A stretch of 13,543 nt of DNA, taken from assembly GCA_003242605.1 (NCBI GenBank), contig QGUZ01000123.1:1-13543 (forward strand), in the 5' to 3' direction. The notes beneath the pieces were generated by a model, which saw nothing but the letters and a program-made list of their open reading frames with translations, had not been told where the DNA came from and did not search any database. The translations under genes and the position numbers were made by a program. The DNA is from Actinomycetota bacterium (GTDB taxonomy: Bacteria; Actinomycetota; Actinomycetes; Streptosporangiales; Streptosporangiaceae). Shown one piece after another: positions 6,870 to 13,543 of the stretch (position 1 is the stretch's first letter; each line of letters opens with the position of its first letter).

Positions 6870-7553
6870 TCAGTCGACCGGCAGGTTCTTCAGCGCCTCG
6901 CGGCGGCTCAGCCCGGACAGGCCGGTGCGCTCGACGTACCGGACGACCTCCTGCGGGTTCACCTTGGCGTACTCGCGCAGCGCCCAGCCGATCGCCTTGC
7001 GGGCGAAGAAGCCGGTGTCGGAGAGGCTCGGCTCGATGCACGCGTACAGCAGCCCGGTGTCGGTGTCGCGGCCGAACTTGTTCTGGCAGAGGATCGCGGT
7101 GCGGCGCTTCCACAGGTCGGGGTCGTGCGCCCACTCCAGCACGAGCGGCCGCATCTCGTCCGGATGGGCGCGCAGCAGCGGGCCGATGCGGCGGATCGCG
7201 ATGTCGTCCACCAGGTCCCACCACGCCCCGGTGACGATCATCTCCTCGTACATCGGCACCGTGGCGGGCGTCTGCCAGCGTCGGTAGTAGCGGAACCCGG
7301 ACAGCTCGATCGCCGCGTACCGTTCCTCCCGGTACTCGGCCTCCCGCCACAGCGTCAGCACCGCCCGCCGCCACTCGGGGGCGGACTCGAGGCGGTGCGC
7401 GGCGAAGACCGCGCGCAGCGCCACCCGGCGCGGCCCGGCCTGCACCCCGAGGAACGGCATCGCCGACTTCATGTACGCCTGCATCGCGGGGGCCTTGGCG
7501 GGGTCGGCGACCGCCAGCAGCGCCTCCCGTACGGCCCGCCGCAGCGTCGTCAT
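6870..7553 (-). CDS. AlkD-like DNA alkylation repair glycosylase
   Basis: A 227-residue HEAT-like-repeat protein of the DNA alkylation repair (AlkC/AlkD) family, the usual length. Family members excise N3- and N7-alkylated purines without base flipping. Residues matching those known to matter in Bacillus cereus AlkD (Asp113, Arg148, Trp187) are visible: WWDLVDD with Asp113, KRRTAIL with Arg150/Arg151, and KAIGWAL with Trp190. ATG 7553 overlaps the stop of the upstream TetR gene in ATGA, so translation is coupled and the two are one operon. It is soluble with no signal peptide. An AlkD gene downstream of a KstR2-like regulator is unusual. Whether the regulator controls it beyond shared transcription is unknown. 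Confidence 0.88.
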   Translation of the reverse strand: MTTLRRAVREALLAVADPAKAPAMQAYMKSAMPFLGVQAGPRRVALRAVFAAHRLESAPEWRRAVLTLWREAEYREERYAAIELSGFRYYRRWQTPATVPMYEEMIVTGAWWDLVDDIAIRRIGPLLRAHPDEMRPLVLEWAHDPDLWKRRTAILCQNKFGRDTDTGLLYACIEPSLSDTGFFARKAIGWALREYAKVNPQEVVRYVERTGLSGLSRREALKNLPVD

Positions 7554-8320
7554 CCGCCGCTGCCGGTCGCGGCGGCCGCGGGGGCGGCGCGGTGACCGGC
7601 GGTGAGGCCGTCGAAGAGGATGGCGATGAAGTTGTCGGCGAGGGCGCCGGTGCCGAGCGGGCCGTCCGGCCGGAACCAGCGCACGGTCACCCAGATCGTG
7701 TCGCGGATCATCCGGTAGGTGAGCTTGGGGTCGACGTCGGCCCGGAACTGCCCCGCGGCCTGGCCGCGCTTGATCTGGCCGACCCACATGCGCTCGACCT
7801 CCTCCTCGGCCGCGACCAGGTAGCCGAAGCGGTCGCCCGGCAGCGAGCGCAGGTAGTTCCAGTCGTTCTGCATCACCGTGATCGCGGCGCGGTGCGGCAC
7901 CAGCGCCTCGAAGCCGATGCGCACCATGGCGGCGATCACCTCGCGCGGCTCGCCCCCGGCGGCGATCACGGCGCGGTAGCGGGCGAGCAGGTCCTCCAGG
8001 AACGTCGACAGCACCTCGTCGACGATCGACTCCTTGGAGTCGAAGTGGTGGTAGAGGCTGCCGGAGAGGATGCCCGCCTCCTTGGCGATCTCGCGGACCG
8101 TGGTCGCCTGGAACCCCTTCCGCGCGAAAATCTCCGCGGCGAGTCTCACCAGGCGCTGCCGGCGGCCGGAGCCGTTCGCCGCCCGCGTCCCCCGTCGCGT
8201 GGCGCGCCCGCGGAGCGCCCGGCGCCCCTCCTGCCGTTCCTCGTCGCCGCCGCGTTCCGACGGGCCGTCCTCGGCGGCCGTGATGTCGCCCGGGTGATTG
8301 CCGGTTTTCACGCCCTCCAT
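7550..8320 (-). CDS. TetR-family regulator, KstR2-like
   Basis: A 256-residue TetR regulator. A basic, low-complexity tail of about 52 residues precedes the TetR helix-turn-helix (about 53-100), which ends in TTVREIAKEAGILSGSLYHHF. The ligand domain contains FRADVDPKLTYRMIRDTIW and VRWFRPDGPLG. As I remember it, this is close to the pattern of mycobacterial KstR2, which senses a CoA thioester of steroid-ring degradation. Start ATG 8320 is the longest frame. GTG 8311 is an alternative, since a CATAAT (complement of 8319-8324) lies 7 nt before it and could give a leaderless mRNA. No steroid or CoA-thioester genes lie in this operon, so the ligand is uncertain. Its own promoter region is shared with the divergent phoD. 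Confidence 0.85.
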   Translation of the reverse strand: MEGVKTGNHPGDITAAEDGPSERGGDEERQEGRRALRGRATRRGTRAANGSGRRQRLVRLAAEIFARKGFQATTVREIAKEAGILSGSLYHHFDSKESIVDEVLSTFLEDLLARYRAVIAAGGEPREVIAAMVRIGFEALVPHRAAITVMQNDWNYLRSLPGDRFGYLVAAEEEVERMWVGQIKRGQAAGQFRADVDPKLTYRMIRDTIWVTVRWFRPDGPLGTGALADNFIAILFDGLTAGHRAAPAAAATGSGG

Positions 8321-8328
8321 TATGAGCC

Positions 8329-8336
8329 TTGCGCAA
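8329..8336. promoter_or_regulatory. Palindrome TTGCGCAA just upstream of the TetR gene
   Basis: An 8-bp perfect palindrome ending 9 bp from the TetR start codon, in the 139-bp region shared with divergent phoD. It may be part of an operator, but it is short and does not match the KstR2 consensus as I recall it. Confidence 0.25.
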
Positions 8337-8459
8337 TCCCGCCTTCACCAGACGGCCGGGGGAAAATGCGGTGCGGTGTCGTGTTTATTCACTCCCGTTA
8401 ATTGAGGGATCCCCGCGAACCAGGCCCCCCGGAGATGTGATTTGTGCAGGATCGGGGGC

Positions 8460-9869
8460 ATGGCGAAGTCATCGAATCCATTCACCCTGGGCGTCGCCTC
8501 CGGAGAACCGCTGCCGGACGGCGTGATCATCTGGACCCGGCTCGCGCCCGACCCGCTGAGCCGCGCGGCCGGCCCGGCCGGGGGCATGCCGGACCGGAAC
8601 GTCACGGTGCGCTGGCAGGTGGCCGAGGACGAGCGCTTCACCCGGGTCGCCGCCGAGGGCACCGCGGTCGCGAGCCCGGCCTGGGCGCACAGCGTGCACG
8701 TGCGGGTGGCCGGCCTGCGGCCCGGCACCGAGTACTTCTACCGGTTCCGCGCCGGCGCGCCGTTCCCCGACACGATCAGCCCGGTGGGCCGTACCCGGAC
8801 CGCGCCTGCCCGGGACGCGGACACGCCGGTGCGGTTCGCGTTCGTCTCCTGCCAGCGCTACGAGCACGGCTACTACACCGTCTACCGGCACATCGCCGAG
8901 CAGCGGCCGGACCTCGTCGTCCACCTCGGCGACTACATCTACGAGTACGGCAAGCCCGCCAAGCCCGCCCCCGGCCGGTACGTGCGCAAGCTGGAGCCGC
9001 CCGAGGCGGAGTGCAAGACGCTCGCCGCCTACCGCAACCGGTACGCGCGCATCAAGTCCGACCCCGACCTGCAGGCCGCGCACGCGGCCGCGCCGTGGGT
9101 GACGATCTGGGACGACCACGAGGTGAAGAACGACTACGCCGGGAAACTGCCCGGCGACGGCTCGGACCCGGCCGCGTTCCTGCGCCGCCGCACCGCCGCC
9201 TACCGGGCCTACTACGAGCACCTCCCGCTGCGGGTGCGGCCGTCGGGCGACGGGCTGCAGCTGTACCGGTGGCGGCCGTACGGCCGGGTCGCCGACTTCC
9301 TGCTGCTCGACTCCCGGCAGTACCGCACGAAGGGCTCGATGCTCGGGGCGGAGCAGGAGCGCTGGCTGCTCGCCCGGCTCGCCGAGTCGCAGGCCCGGTG
9401 GCGGGTGCTCGCCGAGCCGCTGTTCTTCTCCCGCCGGGTGTTCCCCGATGGCCGGACGAGCGCGGACGCCTGGGACGCGTTCGCGGCGGAGCGGGCCCGC
9501 ATCGTCGAGGCGGTGCGCGCCTCGGGCACGGCGAACCTCGTCGTGATCAGCGGCGACGTGCACAACCACTGGGCGGCCGAGGTGCTCACCGACTTCGCCG
9601 ACCCGGCCTCGCCCTCGGTCGGCGTGGAGTTCGTCGGCAGCTCGGTGACGAGCGCGCCGCCGGAGACCGACGCCGACGCCGTGCTGCGGCGCAACCCGCA
9701 CATCAAGTTCTTCGACGGCCGCCGGGGGTACGTGTGGTGCGAGGCGGACGCCGAGGGCTTCACCGCCGAGTACCGGGCCGTCGACTACGTGGACCGGCCG
9801 GGCGCGCCGGTGCGGACGGTGGCCCGCTTCTCGGTGGTCGACGGCCGTCTCAAGAGGGCGGACGCCTGA
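8460..9869 (+). CDS. phoD: PhoD-family alkaline phosphatase/phosphodiesterase without signal peptide
   Basis: A 469-residue PhoD metallophosphoesterase. An N-terminal Fn3-like PhoD_N domain (about 5-112, NPFTLGVASGEPLPDGVIIW onwards) precedes the catalytic domain. Putative metal and active-site residues: Cys131 in SCQRY, Asp158 in HLGDYIYEY, Asp218/Asp219/His220 in WDDHEVKND, and Asp366/His368/His370 in SGDVHNHW. Classical PhoD proteins are Tat-exported; here the protein begins almost directly with the mature domain and has no twin-arginine segment. Start ATG 8460 has AGGA (8448-8451) 8 nt upstream. A TTG at 8442 adds six residues and still no signal. It should therefore be cytoplasmic unless exported by other means. 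Substrate is unknown, with phosphodiesters or phosphomonoesters possible. Divergent from the TetR gene and 46 bp before the GH3 gene. Confidence 0.88.
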   Translation: MAKSSNPFTLGVASGEPLPDGVIIWTRLAPDPLSRAAGPAGGMPDRNVTVRWQVAEDERFTRVAAEGTAVASPAWAHSVHVRVAGLRPGTEYFYRFRAGAPFPDTISPVGRTRTAPARDADTPVRFAFVSCQRYEHGYYTVYRHIAEQRPDLVVHLGDYIYEYGKPAKPAPGRYVRKLEPPEAECKTLAAYRNRYARIKSDPDLQAAHAAAPWVTIWDDHEVKNDYAGKLPGDGSDPAAFLRRRTAAYRAYYEHLPLRVRPSGDGLQLYRWRPYGRVADFLLLDSRQYRTKGSMLGAEQERWLLARLAESQARWRVLAEPLFFSRRVFPDGRTSADAWDAFAAERARIVEAVRASGTANLVVISGDVHNHWAAEVLTDFADPASPSVGVEFVGSSVTSAPPETDADAVLRRNPHIKFFDGRRGYVWCEADAEGFTAEYRAVDYVDRPGAPVRTVARFSVVDGRLKRADA

Positions 9870-9887
9870 GGGCGCCGGACTAGCAGT

Positions 9888-9902
9888 TAGGAAAGTTTCC
9901 TA
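9888..9902. promoter_or_regulatory. Perfect 15-bp palindrome, ROK-type aminosugar operator candidate
   Basis: TAGGAAA-G-TTTCCTA has 7-bp arms around a central G and ends one base before the -10 box of the GH3 gene. From memory it resembles the actinobacterial chitosanase-promoter palindrome (TTAGGAAAGTTTCCTAA type) bound by the ROK repressor CsnR. Binding would block RNA polymerase at this promoter. This is the only copy I found in the window. Confidence 0.65.
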
Positions 9903-9903
9903 T

Positions 9904-9909
9904 TAGATT
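9904..9909 (+). promoter_or_regulatory. -10 box (TAGATT) of an apparently leaderless promoter
   Basis: TAGATT fits TANNNT and lies 6 nt before ATG 9916, so transcription should begin at or next to the start codon. No purine-rich ribosome site precedes the ATG (ATTGGCGGC only), and no convincing -35 box is visible. Confidence 0.55.
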
Positions 9910-9915
9910 GGCGGC

Positions 9916-11451
<1,536 letters not shown>

Positions 11452-11457
11452 CCGGGA

Positions 11458-11499
11458 CGGCCCGCGCCCGCCGGTGCGGGGCGCGCGGGGCGCGGGCCG
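11458..11499. terminator. Bidirectional hairpin between convergent nagZ and SDR genes
   Basis: A 12-bp perfect stem (11458-11469 with 11488-11499, core GGCCCGCGCCC) closes an 18-nt loop. It starts 6 bp after the nagZ stop and ends 14 bp before the SDR stop. There is no T-run; the symmetric placement suggests it serves both genes. Confidence 0.65.
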
Positions 11500-11513
11500 G
11501 CCGGGGCGGCGGA

Positions 11514-12275
11514 TCAGGCCTTGGCCGTGATGCCGCCGTCCACCGGGATCACCGCGCCGGTGAGATAGGCGCCCGCCCGGGAGGAGAGGTAGATGGCGGC
11601 CCCGGCCACGTCCTCGGGCCGGCCGATCCGGCCGAGCGGGATCGCCGCCTCGATCTCGGCGCGCATCTTCGGGTCGTCGAGGGCGAAGGCCATCATCTTC
11701 GACTCGAACGGGCCCGGCGCGATCGCGTTCACGGTGATGCGCTCGGAGGCGAGCCGGGCGGCGAGGTGCCGGGTGAGCTGGTGCACCGCCGCCTTCGCCG
11801 CGGAGTACGCGTAGTTCTCCATCACCGGCACCCGGATGCCGTCCACCGAGCCGATGTTGATCACCCGGGCCGGGTCGTCCGGGCTCGCCGCCGCGCGCAG
11901 CAGCGGGAGGAACCGCACGGTGAGGTAGAAGACGGCCTTGACGTTGATCGCGAAGACCTTGTCGAACCCGGACTCGGGGTACTCCTCGAGCGGCGCGCCC
12001 CAGGCCGCCCCCGCGTTGTTCACCAGCACGTCGAGGCGGCTCTCCCGCGCGGAGACCGCCGACACCAGCGTCTCCACGCCCTCGCGCGTGGACAGGTCGG
12101 CGGTGATCGCGGTGCAGCCGAGCTCGGCCGCGGTCTTCTCCAGCTCGGCGGTCTTGCGTGAGGCGATGTAGACGCGGGCGCCGGCCGCGACGAACCCCTG
12201 GGCGATCATCCTGCCGATGCCGCGGGAGCCGCCCGTGACGACGACCGTCTTTCCTTCGACCGAGAACAGGTTCAT
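11514..12275 (-). CDS. Short-chain dehydrogenase/reductase, RhlG-like
   Basis: A classical SDR of 253 residues and probably NADPH-dependent (Arg18 in the cofactor motif). Rossmann motif TGGSRGIG (14-21), structural NNAG, and catalytic Ser143, Tyr157 and Lys161 (IGSVDG and YSAAK) are present. The C-terminus PVDGG is typical. Local segments (TGGSRGIGRMIAQG, ARVINIGSVDGI, YLTGAVIPVDGG) recall Pseudomonas RhlG, a 3-ketoacyl-type reductase, more than FabG. Start ATG 12275 is chosen because the family begins a few residues before the Rossmann motif; a GTG at 12293 in frame is possible. Monocistronic, with a TetR-type palindrome 35 bp upstream. Substrate unknown: a ketoacyl thioester or a hydroxy/keto small molecule. 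Confidence 0.88.
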   Translation of the reverse strand: MNLFSVEGKTVVVTGGSRGIGRMIAQGFVAAGARVYIASRKTAELEKTAAELGCTAITADLSTREGVETLVSAVSARESRLDVLVNNAGAAWGAPLEEYPESGFDKVFAINVKAVFYLTVRFLPLLRAAASPDDPARVINIGSVDGIRVPVMENYAYSAAKAAVHQLTRHLAARLASERITVNAIAPGPFESKMMAFALDDPKMRAEIEAAIPLGRIGRPEDVAGAAIYLSSRAGAYLTGAVIPVDGGITAKA

Positions 12276-12310
12276 GACGGCAGCATGCCCCACCCGGACC
12301 CGTGGGACAA

Positions 12311-12324
12311 ACCGACCGGTCGGT
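12311..12324. promoter_or_regulatory. Perfect 14-bp TetR-type operator upstream of the SDR gene
   Basis: ACCGACCGGTCGGT is fully self-complementary and centred about 42 bp before the SDR start codon, where it could overlap the promoter. ACCGACCGGTCGGT-like sites are typical of TetR-family repressors, including some that control acyl-CoA or fatty-acid catabolism, as I recall. Which TetR protein binds it is unknown. Confidence 0.65.
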
Positions 12325-12404
12325 ATTCATCACGGATATGTCCGGCGACGCCGCCGAATTGGGCCTTGACGGGATGTGACCGGAGGTGAAGAACGGATGT
12401 GATT

Positions 12405-12429
12405 CACGTCTCGTGATCGGAGAGACGTG
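12405..12429. repeat. Stem-loop, 8-bp perfect arms
   Basis: CACGTCTC (12405-12412) pairs with GAGACGTG (12422-12429) across a 9-nt loop. The CACGTCTC half looks like an isolated regulator site. It lies between the SDR operator and the large hairpin, and its function is not evident. Confidence 0.5.
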
Positions 12430-12492
12430 CGCGCAGCGCGTGACGCGGGACCGGGCCGGCGACCCGCGCCGAAACGGGTGGCCGAAAAGAGT

Positions 12493-12537
12493 GGAGCGTG
12501 TCCTGGCGGGCGTGGGGGACCCGCCAGGACACGCTCC
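12493..12537 (-). terminator. Large 18-bp perfect stem-loop, terminator-like for leftward transcription
   Basis: GGAGCGTGTCCTGGCGGG (12493-12510) is perfectly complementary to 12520-12537 with a 9-nt loop. Read on the minus strand, the stem is followed by ACTCTTTTC (complement of 12484-12492), a short T-run as in an intrinsic terminator. On the plus strand no T-run follows. No recognised gene ends here: the flanking genes diverge. Either an unannotated leftward transcript stops here or the hairpin insulates the SDR promoter. Confidence 0.55.
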
Positions 12538-12701
12538 GCCCCGGCGCGTGGCGCCCAGGACCCCGGCGAGGGATGGGGTCCTGAACCGCCGACGCGCGGG
12601 GAGCCCTTGGGGTGACGGCCCGTCGCGGAACCGTGACATACCGCCCACGGTCGGTCAGGCCGTCCGGCCGCCGCTCACCCGCGATCGGCCTTTCGATGGA
12701 T

Positions 12702-12710
12702 TTGTACCAA
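12702..12710. promoter_or_regulatory. Upstream TTGTACCAA half-site of the GntR promoter region
   Basis: TTGTACCAA differs by one base from TTGTTCCAA at 12752-12760, exactly 50 bp downstream. It could be a distal site for the same regulator. It is a single half-site, so the assignment is weak. Confidence 0.35.
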
Positions 12711-12753
12711 CGATTGGATGATGCGCCGCAACGCTCTCCGCGGTCAAGGGGTT

Positions 12754-12768
12754 GTTCCAAGTTGGAAC
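12754..12768. promoter_or_regulatory. Palindromic operator at the GntR promoter
   Basis: GTTCCAA-G-TTGGAAC has 7-bp perfect arms and covers the probable -35 region (TTCCAA 12755-12760). HutC-type GntR proteins commonly bind such palindromes at their own promoters. A further TTGGAACAA at 12786-12794 lies on the predicted transcription start. Confidence 0.6.
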
Positions 12769-12777
12769 GAGATCGTC

Positions 12778-12783
12778 TAAATT
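12778..12783 (+). promoter_or_regulatory. -10 box (TAAATT) of the GntR gene
   Basis: TAAATT fits TANNNT and lies 17 bp after TTCCAA (12755-12760), in the most AT-rich stretch of the region. Transcription would start near 12790, giving a leader of about 26 nt to GTG 12816. Confidence 0.45.
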
Positions 12784-12785
12784 TG

Positions 12786-12794
12786 TTGGAACAA
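12786..12794. promoter_or_regulatory. Second operator half-site TTGGAACAA over the transcription start
   Basis: TTGGAACAA is the reverse complement of TTGTTCCAA at 12752-12760. With TTGTT at 12783-12787 it makes an imperfect dyad. Its TTGGAAC starts 24 bp after the one in the main palindrome. Binding here would block transcription initiation. Confidence 0.45.
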
Positions 12795-12815
12795 AAGGGC
12801 ATGCAGAGGGTCGGA

Positions 12816-13543
12816 GTGGCACGGTCAACGCTGTATCAACAGGTGGCGTCGGAGCTGCGGCGCGCCATCTACTCGGGGGAACTCCGTCCGGGGGACCCGC
12901 TGCCAACCGAGGCCGATCTCATGCGCAAGTCGAACGTCAGCCGCAACACCGTGCGGCTGGCGCTCGGTGAGCTCGTCAACGAGGGCCTGATCAGCCGTAC
13001 GCCGCGCCGTGGCAGCGTGGTCCGGGAACGGCGGCCCCTGCTCCTGTACCCGCAGAAGGAGCTCGAACCGCAGCCCGAGGGCGGGCGGCAGGAGGCGTTC
13101 GCGCGCGCCGTCGCCGAGGTGGGGCGGAAGCCGAGTCAGGACATCGAGGTGGCGATCGTGGAGCCGCCCGAGGACATCGCCACCCGGCTCGCGCTGCCCG
13201 ACGGCGAGCTCGCCGTGGTCCGGCGCCGGCTCCGGTACGTCGACGACCAGCCGTTCAACACCAACGACTCCTACTTCCCCCTCTCGCTCGTCCAGAATTC
13301 GGAGATCGCCCGGCCGGCCGACATCACCCGGGGCGCGAACCGCGTGCTGGAGGAACTCGGACACCCGCAGGTTCGCATGGTCGACGACATTTCCGCACGT
13401 ATGCCGACTTCTGAGGAAGTGTCGCGCCTCAAGCTCGAACCTGGTACTCCTGTTGTCGTTCACGTCCGGGTTGGTTACGACCCCGAAGATATGCCGGTGC
13501 GGGTCGCGGTGTCGGTGCTGCCCGCCGACAAACATCTGATCAG
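12816..13543 (+). CDS. GntR-family regulator, HutC type (wHTH + UTRA), C-terminus cut by the window edge
   Basis: 242 residues are visible and the frame is open at the right edge. An N-terminal GntR winged helix (about 5-70) has LYQQVASELRRAIYSGELRPG, LPTEADLM, VSRNTVRLALGELVNEGLI and the wing RTPRRGSVV. A UTRA ligand domain begins near residue 90, with YVDDQPFNTNDSYFP as a usual internal signature. Start GTG 12816 has GAGGG (12806-12810) 5 nt upstream. ATG 12801 in the same frame is the alternative, but its purine stretch is too close. The UTRA domain commonly binds sugar phosphates or other small metabolites; the effector here is not deducible. It is probably autoregulated through the palindrome at 12754-12768. 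Codons 13371-13490 are unusually rich in A/T-ending codons. Confidence 0.87.
   Translation, partial: MARSTLYQQVASELRRAIYSGELRPGDPLPTEADLMRKSNVSRNTVRLALGELVNEGLISRTPRRGSVVRERRPLLLYPQKELEPQPEGGRQEAFARAVAEVGRKPSQDIEVAIVEPPEDIATRLALPDGELAVVRRRLRYVDDQPFNTNDSYFPLSLVQNSEIARPADITRGANRVLEELGHPQVRMVDDISARMPTSEEVSRLKLEPGTPVVVHVRVGYDPEDMPVRVAVSVLPADKHLI

Larger units (their letters stand above)
12325..12740. other. Divergent non-coding region with two stem-loops
   Basis: I see no convincing gene between the SDR and GntR promoters. Open frames here (for example 12386-12721 plus and 12404-12802 minus) are Arg/Pro-rich, lack ribosome sites and run straight through the inverted repeats. GGATGTGA occurs twice (12372-12379 and 12395-12402). 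Two hairpins, 12405-12429 and 12493-12537, and a weaker ACCGTG/CACGGT pair (12630-12635 and 12646-12651) are the only structure. Confidence 0.55.

Noticed and set aside
6870..8348. Apparent TetR-AlkD fusion of 492 codons in one minus-strand frame
   Set aside because: Only the C-terminal 227 residues (AlkD) are protein-like. The upstream part is an out-of-frame reading of the TetR gene, which has its own proper frame ending in the ATGA overlap.
12627..12656. ECF-sigma-like promoter (GGAAC followed by GGTC/CGGTC)
   Set aside because: The spacer is about 18 bp and the -10 lacks CGTC, so the match is too weak to report as a feature.
12386..12721. 111-codon plus-strand frame in the SDR-GntR intergenic region
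   Set aside because: It reads through both arms of the 18-bp inverted repeat, is Arg/Pro-rich and has no domain.
12702..12794. Repeat cluster considered as a CRISPR or iteron array
   Set aside because: There are only three to four short half-sites with unequal spacing and mixed orientation. They fit operator sites, not an array or an origin.

Overview
The window is about 70% GC or higher, with almost every codon ending in G or C. Genes are closely packed, GTG starts are frequent and promoters look actinobacterial. Together with the gene set (Ser/Thr kinase, Tat-dependent sugar-binding lipoprotein, RpiR, KstR2-like TetR and HutC-type GntR regulators), this points to a filamentous actinomycete. 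Streptosporangiales is my guess from the gestalt. The taxon is inference; nothing in the window fixes it.

Layout, left to right. (1) 1-1106, minus: 5' part of a membrane-anchored Ser/Thr protein kinase cut by the window edge. (2) 1107-1785: long non-coding divergent region with palindromes, an 11-bp-phased direct repeat and a good promoter (TTGACG-17-TATTTT). (3) 1786-6766, plus: a compact five-gene operon encoding an RpiR/MurR-type regulator, a SIS-domain protein of the UPF0309/NagS type, and an NgcE-NgcF-NgcG-type ABC importer (Tat lipoprotein plus two permeases, no ATPase gene). It ends at a hairpin at 6791-6822. (4) 6870-8320, minus: a KstR2-like TetR regulator translationally coupled (ATGA overlap) to an AlkD-like DNA glycosylase. 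(5) 8460-9869, plus: a PhoD-family phosphoesterase without a signal peptide. (6) 9916-11451, plus: a cytoplasmic GH3 beta-N-acetylglucosaminidase (NagZ type). Its apparently leaderless promoter is covered by a perfect 15-bp palindrome like those bound by ROK-family aminosugar repressors. (7) 11458-11499: a strong hairpin between convergent genes. (8) 11514-12275, minus: an RhlG-like short-chain dehydrogenase preceded by a perfect 14-bp TetR-type palindrome. (9) 12276-12815: divergent non-coding region with an 18-bp perfect stem-loop that is downstream of no recognised gene, plus a set of TTGTtCCAA half-sites at the GntR promoter. (10) 12816 to the edge: a HutC-type GntR regulator (wHTH plus UTRA), truncated by the window.

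The coherent theme is N-acetylglucosamine/chitobiose use. An NgcEFG-type importer would bring in GlcNAc and (GlcNAc)2, powered by a shared ATPase encoded elsewhere. The cytoplasmic GH3 enzyme would split the disaccharide. The SIS protein would act on the phosphorylated aminosugar, which is probably also what the RpiR protein senses. The kinase, AlkD/TetR, PhoD, SDR and GntR genes look like unrelated chromosomal neighbours. No mobile element, CRISPR array, tRNA or rRNA was seen.
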